DNA of 64,000 bases from Shewanella sp. MTB7 (GCF_027571385.1 NZ_CP085636.1:5194501-5258500), one strand, 5' to 3'; positions 1 through 9,432 are shown, counted from the stretch's first letter. A program made the numbers and translations. Notes: generated by a model from the sequence alone, not told the origin.

Positions 1-1286
1 TAAAAACCTGGGTAGTAAGGAATGTGGCCATTCGGTGCTTTTACTGAGCTTTCGATGATTAAGCGATGGTCATCATTTTGCGCCTGAGCTGCAATTGCTT
101 CGGGGCTACCAGCCACATTAAGCTGGTTAGGTTGCATATTGGGACGCAAATAAGCAGCAGATATGTTGTTACGGTAGCTATCGTAGTTAAATCCAAAGGT
201 TTTCGAAACGCGTATATCTTGCTTGCCTTCAACCATAGGGTTTAAATCAGCTGGTAAGCGAACTAGCATGCCCTCATAACGCTCAAGGGTGTTGCCAAAT
301 AGTCCATTGTCGGATTCTAAAACCTGAATATCGACAGCATCAGTAGGCGTATAACTTGTATCAGTGATTAACGGATCATTAGTGGAAAGTTGAGTATGAC
401 CGTAATGCTCTACTACCTTACTTTCAAAACAAATGGTCTTACCTTCTAAGCTATCACCATCACCTTTGAAGGAAACATAGATACCGTCAGATGTCAGCGG
501 ATCATTATCTGAAACGAGATCTCGAATGTACAATCCAGAAATTGGGATCTTCTCTGATTTAACCACCACGCCTTCGACTATCACTGTCTCCCCAACAAAC
601 TCTGATGCGGCGCCAGAACCTTGGATCTCACCAATGCTATGGGTCACTTCACAGACAAAAACCTCAGGCGCCTCATACTTAGGTGCTAATACGGGAGAAC
701 CCATACCTGTAGTAACTGCAGGGCTAGTATTTAACCACTGCGTATCATCAAATGTAGCCGATTGCTCAGGAGTAGCTCCTTCAGCGGTAACTCGGCGCTG
801 GAATGTGCTATCGAGTGCCCAATCGGTATATTGTGAATTAGGGCCTACGATGTCAATGATTTGGCCATTATGCTTTAAGAGAAAATTATCATCACCATTG
901 ATATACACATTGTCATAGTTGCCACTCCCTTCACCAACCAGATAAGTGCCGCCAGCGGCTTCTATCTGCGCTTTATAGCTCTCAGTGGCACCACTATTTA
1001 ATAGCACCACCGATTTACCTGCTGGGATGGTAAAACCGGTTAGTAATAGGCTGCCATCAGGATTTTTTAAATCGTTAGAATGTTTACCACTAGCAAGAAC
1101 TACAGCTTTAGTTACATCTGTAAACGTAAAGTCTTCAGAAGCATGGGTGTTCGTTATCTCTATAGATCCCATAGCGGGATTTTTTTCGTTTTGCACAATC
1201 TCAGTAATGAGCAGGTCGTTAACCCCAGCCTGAGCTCCAGTGGAAATTGCGCTGGCAATGGCCAGACAAATAATGCTTTTTTTCAT
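1..1286 (-). CDS. Secreted ExeM/NucH-type nuclease, N-terminal 428 residues (runs off window)
   Basis: The open frame starts at ATG 1286 and is still open at base 1, so the C-terminal part is outside the window. Residues 1-20 form a signal peptide ending in GAQA. They are followed by a lamin-tail-like beta domain (LLITEIVQNEKNPAMGSIEI, about 23-150) and, around 215-330, an OB-fold-like segment (VIVEGVVVKSEKIPISGLYI). This order is that of ExeM/NucH extracellular endonucleases, whose catalytic endonuclease/exonuclease/phosphatase domain would follow off the edge. The family degrades extracellular DNA for nutrient recovery and biofilm turnover. The gene lies 41 bp downstream of a porin gene on the same strand, so the two may be cotranscribed. 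The catalytic domain is not visible, so the nuclease call rests on the N-terminal architecture. Confidence 0.72.
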   Translation of the reverse strand, partial: MKKSIICLAIASAISTGAQAGVNDLLITEIVQNEKNPAMGSIEITNTHASEDFTFTDVTKAVVLASGKHSNDLKNPDGSLLLTGFTIPAGKSVVLLNSGATESYKAQIEAAGGTYLVGEGSGNYDNVYINGDDNFLLKHNGQIIDIVGPNSQYTDWALDSTFQRRVTAEGATPEQSATFDDTQWLNTSPAVTTGMGSPVLAPKYEAPEVFVCEVTHSIGEIQGSGAASEFVGETVIVEGVVVKSEKIPISGLYIRDLVSDNDPLTSDGIYVSFKGDGDSLEGKTICFESKVVEHYGHTQLSTNDPLITDTSYTPTDAVDIQVLESDNGLFGNTLERYEGMLVRLPADLNPMVEGKQDIRVSKTFGFNYDSYRNNISAAYLRPNMQPNQLNVAGSPEAIAAQAQNDDHRLIIESSVKAPNGHIPYYPGF

Positions 1287-1327
1287 ATTAAACGCTACCT
1301 GTATCTTTATAATTGGTATGGTTCCGG

Positions 1328-2380
1328 TTAGAAAAACATCCGGACATAGGCATAGGCGGCTTCAGGAGCCTCCCCGACACGGCCTTCTAGTGAAAGCTCA
1401 ATACTTCGTCCTGGTCGGAAATTGAAGCCTAAACTGCCCCAAACTCGCTCTTTACCAAAGACTGGTGGGAGTAGCTCATAATCATAATTAGGCCCCTCTA
1501 TGTCCCAATTTTCATACCGTTCAAAGTTGTAAGAACTGATCAGTTCCCAAGCATCGTTAATTTGATATTTTGCGGAGAGCATTGCACCGTAGTTACGAAA
1601 GGTTTCATACTCTAAATAAGTTTCACCAGAGCGGTGAGTGGCGATGTCTTCATCTTCAATGAATCCATTAAAACCGAGCATCAGTTTTGGCAGAACAGTC
1701 AATCGTACACCTAACCCCAATAGTTGTTGTTCACCGTATTTACTAATACCGTTTGAACCACCACGAGTTTCAGCCCCTACAACAGCTGAGAAAAAGTCAG
1801 TGAAATAGCCAAAATATCCATTAACAATATCTCCCTGAAAATCACCCGCTTTATGTTCCCCCTCATAGGTATACGAGGCTCCAAAACGTAAATTAGTGAA
1901 TTCAGCTTGATACTTTATGGTATTTTCTTGATCCCCAGCTTCACCTGTTTCAATGGATTTATTGAAGGTAAGATCACCAAAATGATCATAATCGTCAAAC
2001 GCCGTATCGGTTAAACCGAATTCAACCCATTGATTTTCATCAAAGGCATAGCCTAAGTACAGTTTATCGATAGCTAATGCTAATTCACCACTACCACCTA
2101 ACCAGTTTTCTCGCTGATAATCGACTTCGAGACGGTAAAGGAATTGTGAATGCTGCCCAGTGATGCCTAGAGTGGCAAAACTGTCATCTACATAACTTTT
2201 GGCATCATAAAATTCATCGTGATTATAATCGCTGTTGGCACCAATATGCCCACCAACACCTACCTCACCATAAATATTCATGTGATCACCATTATCATTG
2301 GTGTGTATTGTCGCGGCCTGCGAAATCCCCATAACAAATGAAGACGACAGTGTTATTGCAATGATTGTTCTTTTAAACAT
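1328..2380 (-). CDS. Outer-membrane general porin
   Basis: A 350-residue beta-barrel protein. The start is taken at ATG 2380 because GGAAG lies about 8 bases upstream; an in-frame ATG at 2395 would only add MEVVA. The signal peptide is MFKRTIIAITLSSSFVMGIS, cleaved near SQA. The mature chain shows alternating aromatic/polar strands, an acidic composition, and ends in VRMFF, the C-terminal aromatic signature used for outer-membrane insertion by BamA. Size and pattern match the Gram-negative porin family (OmpC/OmpU-like) that carries small solutes across the outer membrane. The downstream neighbour is the secreted nuclease gene; a porin coexpressed with it could take up released nucleotides, which is inference. 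Confidence 0.8.
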   Translation of the reverse strand: MFKRTIIAITLSSSFVMGISQAATIHTNDNGDHMNIYGEVGVGGHIGANSDYNHDEFYDAKSYVDDSFATLGITGQHSQFLYRLEVDYQRENWLGGSGELALAIDKLYLGYAFDENQWVEFGLTDTAFDDYDHFGDLTFNKSIETGEAGDQENTIKYQAEFTNLRFGASYTYEGEHKAGDFQGDIVNGYFGYFTDFFSAVVGAETRGGSNGISKYGEQQLLGLGVRLTVLPKLMLGFNGFIEDEDIATHRSGETYLEYETFRNYGAMLSAKYQINDAWELISSYNFERYENWDIEGPNYDYELLPPVFGKERVWGSLGFNFRPGRSIELSLEGRVGEAPEAAYAYVRMFF

Positions 2381-2395
2381 TGCTACTACTTCCAT

Positions 2396-3184
2396 ATGAG
2401 TTAAAGATTGGTTTTACCAACCCTAATAGATAGAAAAAGATGTACACACGTCAAAATTAAACATTTTCACAACATGATGCTTATTATTAAGTGTGATTAT
2501 TCGGTAACAAAATACTTAGTTTGGAAATGTTTACACTGATCACATACTTGCAATATTAACAATCACTTATAAACACTTCCCCGCAAATCATCTCACACTC
2601 TATTAATAATTTACCTGTCAGCGTTCACAGTAATGCTCAAAGTAATTATTTTATACAACCGAATAGTTGAAAGTTGTTTATTTCAATATGGAAAAGTAAA
2701 TAAGAGAGCGGATATAACTATCTGCTGCAAAAAAATTAGAAATACTCATTAACTTGACACCTGTCACACAAATTAAGCTTTCAGGGATTTTGTTTAAACG
2801 TTTAAATATTAAACTGGAATGGACAACTTAGTGAATGTGTTTTGTAATATTAAGGATATGGTGCTGTTTTCATTCCTCAATAGGAACCACTATGCAGTTA
2901 CTTTTTACTCTGAAAAGCAAGCTAACAAATTTAGAGCTTATTGATTCAACAAGTAGCAATGCACTTCATAACTCACGGATTATAAAAACATTGTTGTAAA
3001 GCTTCGTAAGCTGACACGAAAATACGATAGCTTTGTGAGAGTTAGGTATGCTTAATGCAAGAAGGAGGGTCAGTGACTTATCAACTCAAAGGGCATGAGC
3101 CACAACTTAATCACAACGGCTGAATTTAACGTAATTTCAGTGATACGTTAAACCGATCTGAGGTTGATTTTATTAAAACTTAGC
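2396..3184. other. 789-bp AT-rich intergenic region
   Basis: No convincing gene. A 35-codon frame at 2891-2998 (plus) lacks a clear ribosome site. The region holds a perfect 14-bp palindrome at 2793-2806 and a weak CRP-like half pattern at 2753-2768 (CTTGA-N6-TCACA). It lies upstream of the porin gene and downstream of the CsgD-like regulator, so it probably carries the porin's regulatory sites. Confidence 0.5.
2793..2806. promoter_or_regulatory. LacI/GalR-type operator-like palindrome
   Basis: TTTAAACGTTTAAA is a perfect 14-bp palindrome with a central CpG. The AAACGTTT core with a central CG step is the usual operator form of LacI/GalR/PurR-family repressors. It lies about 410 bp upstream of the porin start and no other gene begins nearby. 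Its role is inferred only from the shape. Confidence 0.35.
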
Positions 3185-3850
3185 TCAAGAACTGAGGGCC
3201 AAGTGTTCAGCATAGTTTTGCGCCCACCGGAGTAACTCTACCCGATTACGGGAGTGAGTCTTTCTGAAAATAGAGGAGATATGGGCCTTTACGGTATGTT
3301 CGCTGATGCATAAATCATCGGCGATCTCCCGGTTTCGAGCGCCGCTGGATACCAGCCGAATAATAGTACGTTCGCGTTTGGTCAATATTTGTAATATATC
3401 TTCCGCATTTTGAGAATACTCATCACTGGTTTCTAACCGTTCGACCAACTTGCGAAACATTTTACTGATCAAGGTGCGATCATACCAAAGCTCATCCGCA
3501 ACCATCTTTCTTAATCCCGTCAACATAAGATCCATACGCTGATCTGAATAGAGCAAGCCACGGATCCCCAACAAGAGAGCAGATGAGGGATCTAACGTAT
3601 TTCTATTGACCTGATACAGAGCAACTGGAACATGGGGAACAAGGCGAATAGCGAGTAAGGGGATCCCTCTATTGTCTAGCGCTGCGCCTTCTTGAGCAAT
3701 AAGGTAGAAGCTGTTACGAACACTTGCGGGATCAAGTTCGTAAACCTGTTTAATCACCCGAGTCTTCAATCCGATAGACTCAGCTAAAATAGCCAAATTA
3801 CATGGCGTTGATACCTGATGGATAAAAACCAGCTCATCAACTTTACCCAT
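3185..3850 (-). CDS. CsgD-like LuxR-family transcription regulator
   Basis: A 221-residue protein. The last 70 residues are a GerE/LuxR DNA-binding domain (LTKRERTIIRLVSSGARNRE, then SEHTVKAHISSIFRKTHSRN). The N-terminal 130 residues look like a degenerate receiver domain without an evident phospho-acceptor Asp. The middle stretch GIRGLLYSDQRMDLMLTGLR followed by ELWYDRTLISKMFRKL has the layout of CsgD between receiver and HTH. CsgD-type proteins control curli, matrix and biofilm genes; the target here is unknown. The gene stands alone, with long intergenic regions on both sides (789 and 311 bp), as expected for a regulator transcribed from its own promoter. Confidence 0.75.
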   Translation of the reverse strand: MGKVDELVFIHQVSTPCNLAILAESIGLKTRVIKQVYELDPASVRNSFYLIAQEGAALDNRGIPLLAIRLVPHVPVALYQVNRNTLDPSSALLLGIRGLLYSDQRMDLMLTGLRKMVADELWYDRTLISKMFRKLVERLETSDEYSQNAEDILQILTKRERTIIRLVSSGARNREIADDLCISEHTVKAHISSIFRKTHSRNRVELLRWAQNYAEHLALSS

Positions 3851-4161
3851 CCATTCTTCTCCCTGAAAAATTTCTTAACTAATGTAAACAATTTGGCCAA
3901 TATGAACAATTAGGCTCTATTGATCTTTCAAACATAAAGCCAACACATGTAACCATTCTGTCTCGTTTTCATTGGTTTGAATAGCATTAGTTTCCCCTCA
4001 TAGTGAAAAATCATCAAACGATTATCAAATGATTACGGAATACTTATTAGCCAAACTCACCATCCGATGACCTTTTTTGATAAGAATCAAACTTTAAAAA
4101 AATCAGATTCTTAGCAGTGAGATTTACCTCAGACTAAGAGGCAAACCTAAAGATAATAGTT
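3851..4161. other. 311-bp intergenic region
   Basis: AT-rich, between the CsgD-like gene start (3850) and the end of the DUF2238 gene (4162). It contains short repeats of the type ATCAAACGATTATCAAATGATTA near 4010-4035 but no gene or clear terminator. It probably holds the promoter of the regulator. Confidence 0.4.
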
Positions 4162-4764
4162 TTATCCCTTCAGCTGTGACAGCTGTTTATCATGGGTTGT
4201 CACCAAAAACAGCAGTCCCAAGATAGCCCCAAACAAAGCCATCCCCATATCGGACTGTGTATCCCAGATATAGCCCTGAGTACCTAAGAAAGCTTCCGCA
4301 TCTTCACCGGTTAGTAGCGCAACCCACCACTCAATTAGTTCATAAAATGCCGACAGTGCGAGGGCAAAACAGACACAGATAAAGTTGCACCAAGAGCCCG
4401 ATTTCAGTACTTCATTACGAATAAAAACCTCCCTAGCGATAAGCGCAGGAATAAAGCCTTGGGCAAAGTGACCTAGCTTGTCGTAATTATTCCTGTCACT
4501 ACCCGAAACGTCTGCCAACCAATCAAACAGAGGCACTTCGGCATAGGTATAGTGCCCGCCCACCATCAAAATGACGCAATGGATCAGTATCAAAACATAG
4601 AGCAGGGGCGTTAATGGAAACCTTTTTCGAGTCAAAGCCAACAAAGGTAATGCAATTAACACCGGAGCAACTTCCAAAAACCAAGTGAATTGATCTTTAG
4701 GATCAATAGCGGACCAAATCAGGACGGAGAAGAATATAGCCAACCAAATATGCTGTTTATTCAA
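4162..4764 (-). CDS. DUF2238/YjdF-family inner-membrane protein
   Basis: A 200-residue polytopic membrane protein with about five hydrophobic segments (residues about 5-22, 30-46, 52-72, 120-145 and 170-192). The conserved family features are present: DKLGHFAQGFIPALIAREVF, then ALSAFYELIEWWVAL and the acidic WDTQSDMGMALFGAILG near the end. These charged residues inside membrane segments (His, Glu, Asp) define the YjdF/DUF2238 family. The molecular function of the family is unknown. It is monocistronic and divergent from serA. Confidence 0.8.
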   Translation of the reverse strand: MNKQHIWLAIFFSVLIWSAIDPKDQFTWFLEVAPVLIALPLLALTRKRFPLTPLLYVLILIHCVILMVGGHYTYAEVPLFDWLADVSGSDRNNYDKLGHFAQGFIPALIAREVFIRNEVLKSGSWCNFICVCFALALSAFYELIEWWVALLTGEDAEAFLGTQGYIWDTQSDMGMALFGAILGLLFLVTTHDKQLSQLKG

Positions 4765-4939
4765 AATAAGAACCTCATAAATGTATAATCTCTATTGTTT
4801 TGTGATCAGAATAATAACTTTAGCCATCTAGCCCTCCACTCTGAACAAAAAAAGTGCTAATTTACTCTAGAGTAATAGACTGTATATAAAAATAACCTAA
4901 AACAACATAATACCAATAATTGAAGAGGCTACCTAAATC

Positions 4940-6169
4940 ATGACGAAACATTCGCTGGACAAGGATAAGATCAAGATCCTGCTTTTGGAAGGCGTCCACC
5001 AATCTGCAGTAGATGTATTCAAGCGTGCTGGTTACTGCAATATTGAATACCACAAGGCATCTCTTGGGGAAGACGAGTTAATTGAATCGATAAAAGATGC
5101 TCACTTTGTTGGACTGAGATCACGCACTCAGTTAACTGAAGCGGTATTAAGCCAGGCAGAAAAACTGGTCGGGATTGGTTGCTTCTGTATCGGCACGAAT
5201 CAGGTCGCTCTTAAGGCGGCTGAGAAACTTGGTATACCTGTATTTAATGCCCCATTCTCCAACACACGCAGTGTGGCTGAACTGGTACTCGGTGAGATCA
5301 TCATGTTATTCCGCGGTATACCTCAGCGAAATGCCATGGCTCATCGTGGCGGATGGCTCAAGAGTGCAAGTGGTAGTTTCGAAGCCCGCGGTAAAACGCT
5401 CGGTGTTATCGGCTATGGTCATATTGGTACCCAACTGGGTATTTTGGCTGAAACACTAGGCATGCGAGTGATTTTCTTCGATATCGAAGATAAGTTATCA
5501 CTGGGGAATGCCCAGCAAATTCATTCGATGCAAGAGCTAATGTCTCTTGCCGATGTGGTGAGCTTACATGTACCAGAAAACCCGCAGACCAAGAATATGA
5601 TCGGCGCAACAGAACTGGCTTATATGAAAAAAGGTGGCATCTTAATTAACGCCTCTCGCGGTACGGTTGTCGATATCGACGCCTTAGCCTCGGCCCTTAA
5701 AGCTGAAAAGTTAGCTGGGGCGGCCATTGATGTGTTCCCAGTCGAACCTAAGTCTAACGATGATGAGTTTACCAGTCCCCTACGTGGTCTCGATAATGTC
5801 ATCTTAACGCCACATGTGGGTGGAAGTACTCAAGAAGCCCAAGAAAATATCGGTATAGAAGTCGCCGGTAAGTTAGCTAAGTATTCAGATAACGGCTCGA
5901 CAGTGACCGCAGTGAACTTCCCAGAAGTCTCACTAGCACCACATAAAGATGCGTCCCGCTTGCTGCATATTCACCACAACCGTCCAGGTGTGTTGATCAA
6001 GATTAACCAAGCGTTTGCAGAGAAGGGCATTAACATTGCTGCTCAATATTTACAAACCTCGGCTGAAATTGGCTACGTGGTAATGGAAGTCGATTCCGAT
6101 CAAGCTGAAGAAGCACTCGAACAGATGAAGTCTATCGAAGGCACTATTCGAACTCGTCTACTTCACTAA
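4940..6169 (+). CDS. serA: D-3-phosphoglycerate dehydrogenase
   Basis: A 409-residue protein, the length of E. coli SerA. It oxidises 3-phosphoglycerate to 3-phosphohydroxypyruvate with NAD, the first step of serine synthesis, in the cytoplasm. The Rossmann motif VIGYGHIGTQLG is near residue 155, and the catalytic Arg (NASRGTVVD), Glu (VFPVEP) and His (ILTPHVGGST) are all present. The C-terminal 75 residues form an ACT domain (LLHIHHNRPGVLIKINQAFA), the site of serine feedback inhibition. A rho-independent terminator follows at 6222-6256. Confidence 0.97.
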   Translation: MTKHSLDKDKIKILLLEGVHQSAVDVFKRAGYCNIEYHKASLGEDELIESIKDAHFVGLRSRTQLTEAVLSQAEKLVGIGCFCIGTNQVALKAAEKLGIPVFNAPFSNTRSVAELVLGEIIMLFRGIPQRNAMAHRGGWLKSASGSFEARGKTLGVIGYGHIGTQLGILAETLGMRVIFFDIEDKLSLGNAQQIHSMQELMSLADVVSLHVPENPQTKNMIGATELAYMKKGGILINASRGTVVDIDALASALKAEKLAGAAIDVFPVEPKSNDDEFTSPLRGLDNVILTPHVGGSTQEAQENIGIEVAGKLAKYSDNGSTVTAVNFPEVSLAPHKDASRLLHIHHNRPGVLIKINQAFAEKGINIAAQYLQTSAEIGYVVMEVDSDQAEEALEQMKSIEGTIRTRLLH

Positions 6170-6221
6170 TTCCATACTAAAAGGGAGATGCGACGATAGT
6201 GGCAAATCCTCCTAAATAATA

Positions 6222-6256
6222 GCCCGTATAATTTATCGATTATGCGGGTTATTTCA
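6222..6256 (+). terminator. Rho-independent terminator of serA
   Basis: CCCGTATAAT (6223-6232) pairs with ATTATGCGGG (6239-6248) across a 6-nt loop, with one G-T pair, followed by TTATTTC. It lies 50 bp after the serA stop codon. Confidence 0.75.
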
Positions 6257-6318
6257 TTTAAGTAGACGCCGATTGGCGTTACACTCTTCACCACTTAACG
6301 CCCTTTTTGGATAATGAT

Positions 6319-7290
6319 ATGACCCAGTCAGTTTCTCAGCCCTGTTGGAATTCAAGCGAACCGCAAGCACAACTCATCTTTGCAAGATTGTCTCACATGG
6401 GACTGATGAGTGTGACAGGCGAGCAGGGCCGCAGCTTTATTCACGGCCAAATCACCACAGACGTCAGCTCGCTAGAAAGTAATCAGTGGAGTTGGGGAGC
6501 ACACTGCGATCCTAAAGGTAAAATGTTAGCTTGCTTCAGAACCTTTGCTGTTGGAGATGCATTATTCATGATGATGCCATTAGACACCCTAGCAGCAGAT
6601 CTGCCTCAGTTGGCTAAGTATGCCGTGTTCAGTAAGGCCGATCTTGCCGATGTGACTGCCAACTGGACTATCTTAGGTGTTGCGGGCGAACAGGCACAGG
6701 AGTGGATTAACAACTACTTCGGCGAAATCAGCCAAGCGCTCACCAAGATTCCTAGCGGCGTACTGCTTAAAGATGGAAAGCGCTTTATCATCGTAATAGA
6801 AAAAACTGCCGCAGAAGTACTAATAAACTCAATTAATCAGCCAATTCAAGATCAAAGCGTTTGGCAGGCTCAGGAGATCCAAGCTGGCCTGCCAAATATT
6901 GGCGCCTCACATCAAGGTCAATTTGTGCCTCAGATGTGTAACGTTCAAGCCATTGACGGCATCAGCTTCAAAAAAGGCTGCTACATGGGTCAAGAGACCA
7001 TCGCACGCATGAAATACCGTGGCGGTAATAAGCGTGCCCTCTACATTCTATCTGGTACCAGCTCACAACCACTCACCTTAGAGAGTCGCTTAGAGCTGGC
7101 CATTGAAGATGACTTTAAGAAAGTGGGGGCAATTATCGAGCTGATTCAATCTGACAATCAGGTGTTATTCACCGCCGTACTGCCAAATGACACCGAAAAC
7201 TCAGCCGTGCTCAGAGTAGCAGGTGATGAAAACTCAAGTCTGACGATTCAACCACTGCCCTACTCACTTGAAGAGCAACCCTTAGTTTAA
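6319..7290 (+). CDS. ygfZ: YgfZ, GcvT-like tetrahydrofolate-binding protein
   Basis: A 323-residue protein taken from ATG 6319; a TTG at 6307 is in frame but the ATG is preferred. YgfZ binds tetrahydrofolate and supports repair or assembly of iron-sulfur enzymes such as MiaB, so it affects tRNA modification. The signature K-G-C-Y-x-G-Q-E is present as KKGCYMGQETIARMKYRG, including the conserved Cys. The N-terminal QGRSFIHGQITTDVSSL matches the GcvT fold. It follows serA on the same strand but is separated by that gene's terminator. Confidence 0.93.
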   Translation: MTQSVSQPCWNSSEPQAQLIFARLSHMGLMSVTGEQGRSFIHGQITTDVSSLESNQWSWGAHCDPKGKMLACFRTFAVGDALFMMMPLDTLAADLPQLAKYAVFSKADLADVTANWTILGVAGEQAQEWINNYFGEISQALTKIPSGVLLKDGKRFIIVIEKTAAEVLINSINQPIQDQSVWQAQEIQAGLPNIGASHQGQFVPQMCNVQAIDGISFKKGCYMGQETIARMKYRGGNKRALYILSGTSSQPLTLESRLELAIEDDFKKVGAIIELIQSDNQVLFTAVLPNDTENSAVLRVAGDENSSLTIQPLPYSLEEQPLV

Positions 7291-7317
7291 GCTATAAATG
7301 ACGAGTTGCGGAGTTGC

Positions 7318-7352
7318 GAGAAAGAAAGAAGCCTAGGGCGCCTTTCTTTCTC
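7318..7352. terminator. Bidirectional terminator between ygfZ and phnN
   Basis: GAGAAAGAAAG (7318-7328) and CTTTCTTTCTC (7342-7352) form a perfect 11-bp stem between two convergent genes. The purine and pyrimidine arms give A/U-rich flanks in both directions. Confidence 0.6.
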
Positions 7353-7368
7353 AGAATTAATCTGCTGG

Positions 7369-7911
7369 TTACAGAGTGCGGAAATAGTCTGAGAACTGTT
7401 CTAGAGAGGCTTCAATACTGCCACTATTATCGATAACCACGGCCTGCTTAGGCAGTACAAGAGGATAGGCTTTGGCCCGTGCTAAGCGCTCAATGATTTG
7501 CGTATCGGTTTCCCGGCCCCGCAAACGCAGCCGTTCAGCTAACGTCGCCTCATCAAGCTGCATCAACACAGGAAAGAGTCGATAACCGAACTTACTCTGC
7601 ATTTGACCTAGGTATTCTCTCGAACCATTAATCACCACATCTAAGCCCTGATTGAGCCAGCTATCGATCTCATTTCCAACAGCATAATAATGTTGATGCG
7701 CCTGCCAATCAACCGAGAACAGCCCCATCTTTTTGCGGTACAAAAACTCTGGCTCCGATAACTCAATATGGTTTTCGCCTCCCGCAGCAGCACTACGAGT
7801 GATATAGCGATGAGCGTACAATATGACATCTGGCCACTTTGCTCTGACAGCCTGAATAAACGTGTCTTTACCTGATCCCGACGGCCCCATCACATAAAAC
7901 AACCTGCCCAT
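7369..7911 (-). CDS. phnN: Ribose 1,5-bisphosphate phosphokinase PhnN
   Basis: A 180-residue P-loop kinase. Walker A is GPSGSGKDT (residues 9-17), followed by the guanylate-kinase-like IELSEPEFLYRKKMGLFSVD and DVVINGSREYLGQMQSKFG. These are typical of PhnN, which makes PRPP from ribose 1,5-bisphosphate and ATP in phosphonate use and as a bypass route to PRPP. No other phn genes are nearby, so here it is a stand-alone gene. Confidence 0.88.
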   Translation of the reverse strand: MGRLFYVMGPSGSGKDTFIQAVRAKWPDVILYAHRYITRSAAAGGENHIELSEPEFLYRKKMGLFSVDWQAHQHYYAVGNEIDSWLNQGLDVVINGSREYLGQMQSKFGYRLFPVLMQLDEATLAERLRLRGRETDTQIIERLARAKAYPLVLPKQAVVIDNSGSIEASLEQFSDYFRTL

Positions 7912-8150
7912 ACCTTTACCCTCTTCACCTTAACTCTGGATCCATAACCACTCGCCTGAAGATAACATATCCCCCATAGCAAATGCTGCAAACTCCGCAG
8001 CAGAAATGCCTTAAGCAGACTTCGAAACAAACTTGAGATAGCTTATACCTACTAGCGATCAATAGCTGCGATCAACAAGGGCTCGGCTTTACAGCCCCTG
8101 ATTATCACGCTAGCTTGATAGTTACTCCACTCTATCGAGGGCAGAACATT

Positions 8151-8510
8151 TTGAAACAAGCTGAACTTAGTGAAAACGAAAAACAGCAGTTACTGGCCAA
8201 ACTAAAGCTTGAGCTCACCGAGCTTGAACAACAGCTTGAATTAGTCCATGAACGCAGCGCACCAGTGATGCTAGATCAGCAAGCTGTTGGGCGGGTTTCG
8301 CGCATCGATGCCATTCAGCAACAGGAGATGGCACAAGCCAGTGAGGCACTGATGCAACAACATATAGTGCGTATCAAGCGGATATTCCTCGACACACAGG
8401 AGTATGGCTTTTGCCTTGAGTGTGGCGAGTCAATTGGGCTGGGCAGGCTAACGATACACCCTGTAGCTGAGATGTGTATTCAGTGTCAAAGTGAGGCTGA
8501 AAACTGTTAG
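8151..8510 (+). CDS. DksA/TraR-family C4 zinc-finger protein
   Basis: A 119-residue protein from TTG 8151, chosen because CGAGGG lies 9 bases upstream; another TTG at 8115 is in frame without such a site. The N-terminal part is a long amphipathic coiled coil (KQQLLAKLKLELTELEQQLE). The C-terminal zinc finger has C-x2-C (FCLECGES) and C-x2-C (MCIQCQSE). Family members bind the RNA polymerase secondary channel and modulate the ppGpp response. It is shorter than DksA itself (151 residues), so it may be a paralogue of the YbiI/TraR kind. Confidence 0.8.
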   Translation: MKQAELSENEKQQLLAKLKLELTELEQQLELVHERSAPVMLDQQAVGRVSRIDAIQQQEMAQASEALMQQHIVRIKRIFLDTQEYGFCLECGESIGLGRLTIHPVAEMCIQCQSEAENC

Positions 8511-8741
8511 GTAGCAGCCCTCTTTAATATGGCCATCCAAGATTATTTACCTTTCAAGACCCTCGACTAAATAAACCTAGGTATTATATTGAAATCACAC
8601 TCCACAAAACATTTATCAGTGTGAAACCATTATCGAAAACCAAAATATCGGCTATTTGATCTGTGAGTAGACAACCGAAGTACCGAACATAAGTTCGGTA
8701 AGCTTTTATTAATCATAGTGTTCAGTAACTAAGCGGTTTTG

Positions 8742-9219
8742 TTAAGTACTATCTAGCCATCGTCGACAATTTGCAGCACCTTGCCTTCGCTTACGTTCTA
8801 AGTGCTCACAGTAGGTATCGAGTTTTTCAAGCGTTCCTACTGCACCTTAAAATAATCGACTAAACTCAGTAGTGAGTTTTATCCAGTTTTCTGCTGGAAT
8901 ATTAAGTCGTTGGAGTATCTGTAAAGAGGTTCCGCCTATTGCACCGCGCTTGTCATTACGAACAATACGCCCTGTATCATCAACCAGCTATAGGTAGTCT
9001 TTGGCACTGAACATTAATCCTTTAGGGAGGTCCTTACGCTCATTGCCTACAAAAGGCAGTAAAGCACTAGGCTGCTCACCTTTAATAGCTGACTTGATTC
9101 TAAGTTGAATACTCGTATGGTTAAATTCCTCTGGCTTATCAGCCATTTTAGCCCTGATAGGGTTTAAGTCAACATAGGCCATACAAGCCAGAACGGCAGC
9201 CTCATCAAGCAAAGCTTGA
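8742..9219 (-). pseudogene. C-terminal half of a HUH (RAYT/IS200-like) transposase, split by the prophage
   Basis: From 9219 downwards the minus strand reads [20 protein letters not shown], the conserved C-terminal part of REP-associated tyrosine transposases. The first half of the same protein ends in GRFKSQA at 49340. Joining the two restores [23 protein letters not shown]. The half also carries two in-frame stops: TAG after AKDYL, and TAA after TEFSRLF. The frame then continues as GAVGTLEKLDTYCEHLERKR to a stop at 8742. The gene was therefore inactivated by the prophage and also by point mutations. Confidence 0.82.
9214..9219. repeat. Target-site duplication, left copy (GCTTGA)
   Basis: GCTTGA immediately precedes the prophage's TGATG end and is repeated directly after the right end at 49334-49339. 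Six bases match; Mu itself makes five. Confidence 0.8.
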
Positions 9220-9261
9220 TGATGCCGCGCGCGAAAACTTTTAACAAAGAGTGAGAAAACT
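9220..9261 (+). repeat. Prophage left terminal inverted repeat
   Basis: It starts TGATGCCGCGCGCGAAAACT and contains CAAAGAGTGAGAAAACT at 9245-9261. Against the complement of 49292-49333 it matches closely, apart from a 2-base gap near the tip. The GAAAAC steps recur (also at 9264), as expected for multiple MuA-type transposase binding sites. Confidence 0.85.
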
Positions 9262-9397
9262 GTGAAAACTTTCTTTTTTATATATTGAAACTCTCTTTAA
9301 AATACTTAAAGCATAACAACCACAAGAGATCCTGGTGCAGTATGGTGCCCGTTTACTAATTTGATTGTCTTCTTCCGATTATGGAATATAAATAATC

Positions 9398-9425
9398 AAA
9401 GCCTCAGTAAAATGTTAGGGCTTTT
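9398..9425 (-). terminator. Possible terminator of the late tail operon
   Basis: AAAGCC and GGCTTT arms around a 15-nt loop lie just downstream of the last late gene (ends at 9433) on the minus strand. The stem is short, so this is tentative. Confidence 0.35.
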
Positions 9426-9432
9426 ATTCATA

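Noticed and set aside
2891..2998. 35-codon frame in the gap after the porin
   Set aside because: Poor ribosome site, no recognisable composition, and the gap is AT-rich, where such frames arise often.
4862..5053. Minus-strand frame overlapping the start of serA
   Set aside because: It lies antisense to the first codons of a clear serA gene and has no domain features.
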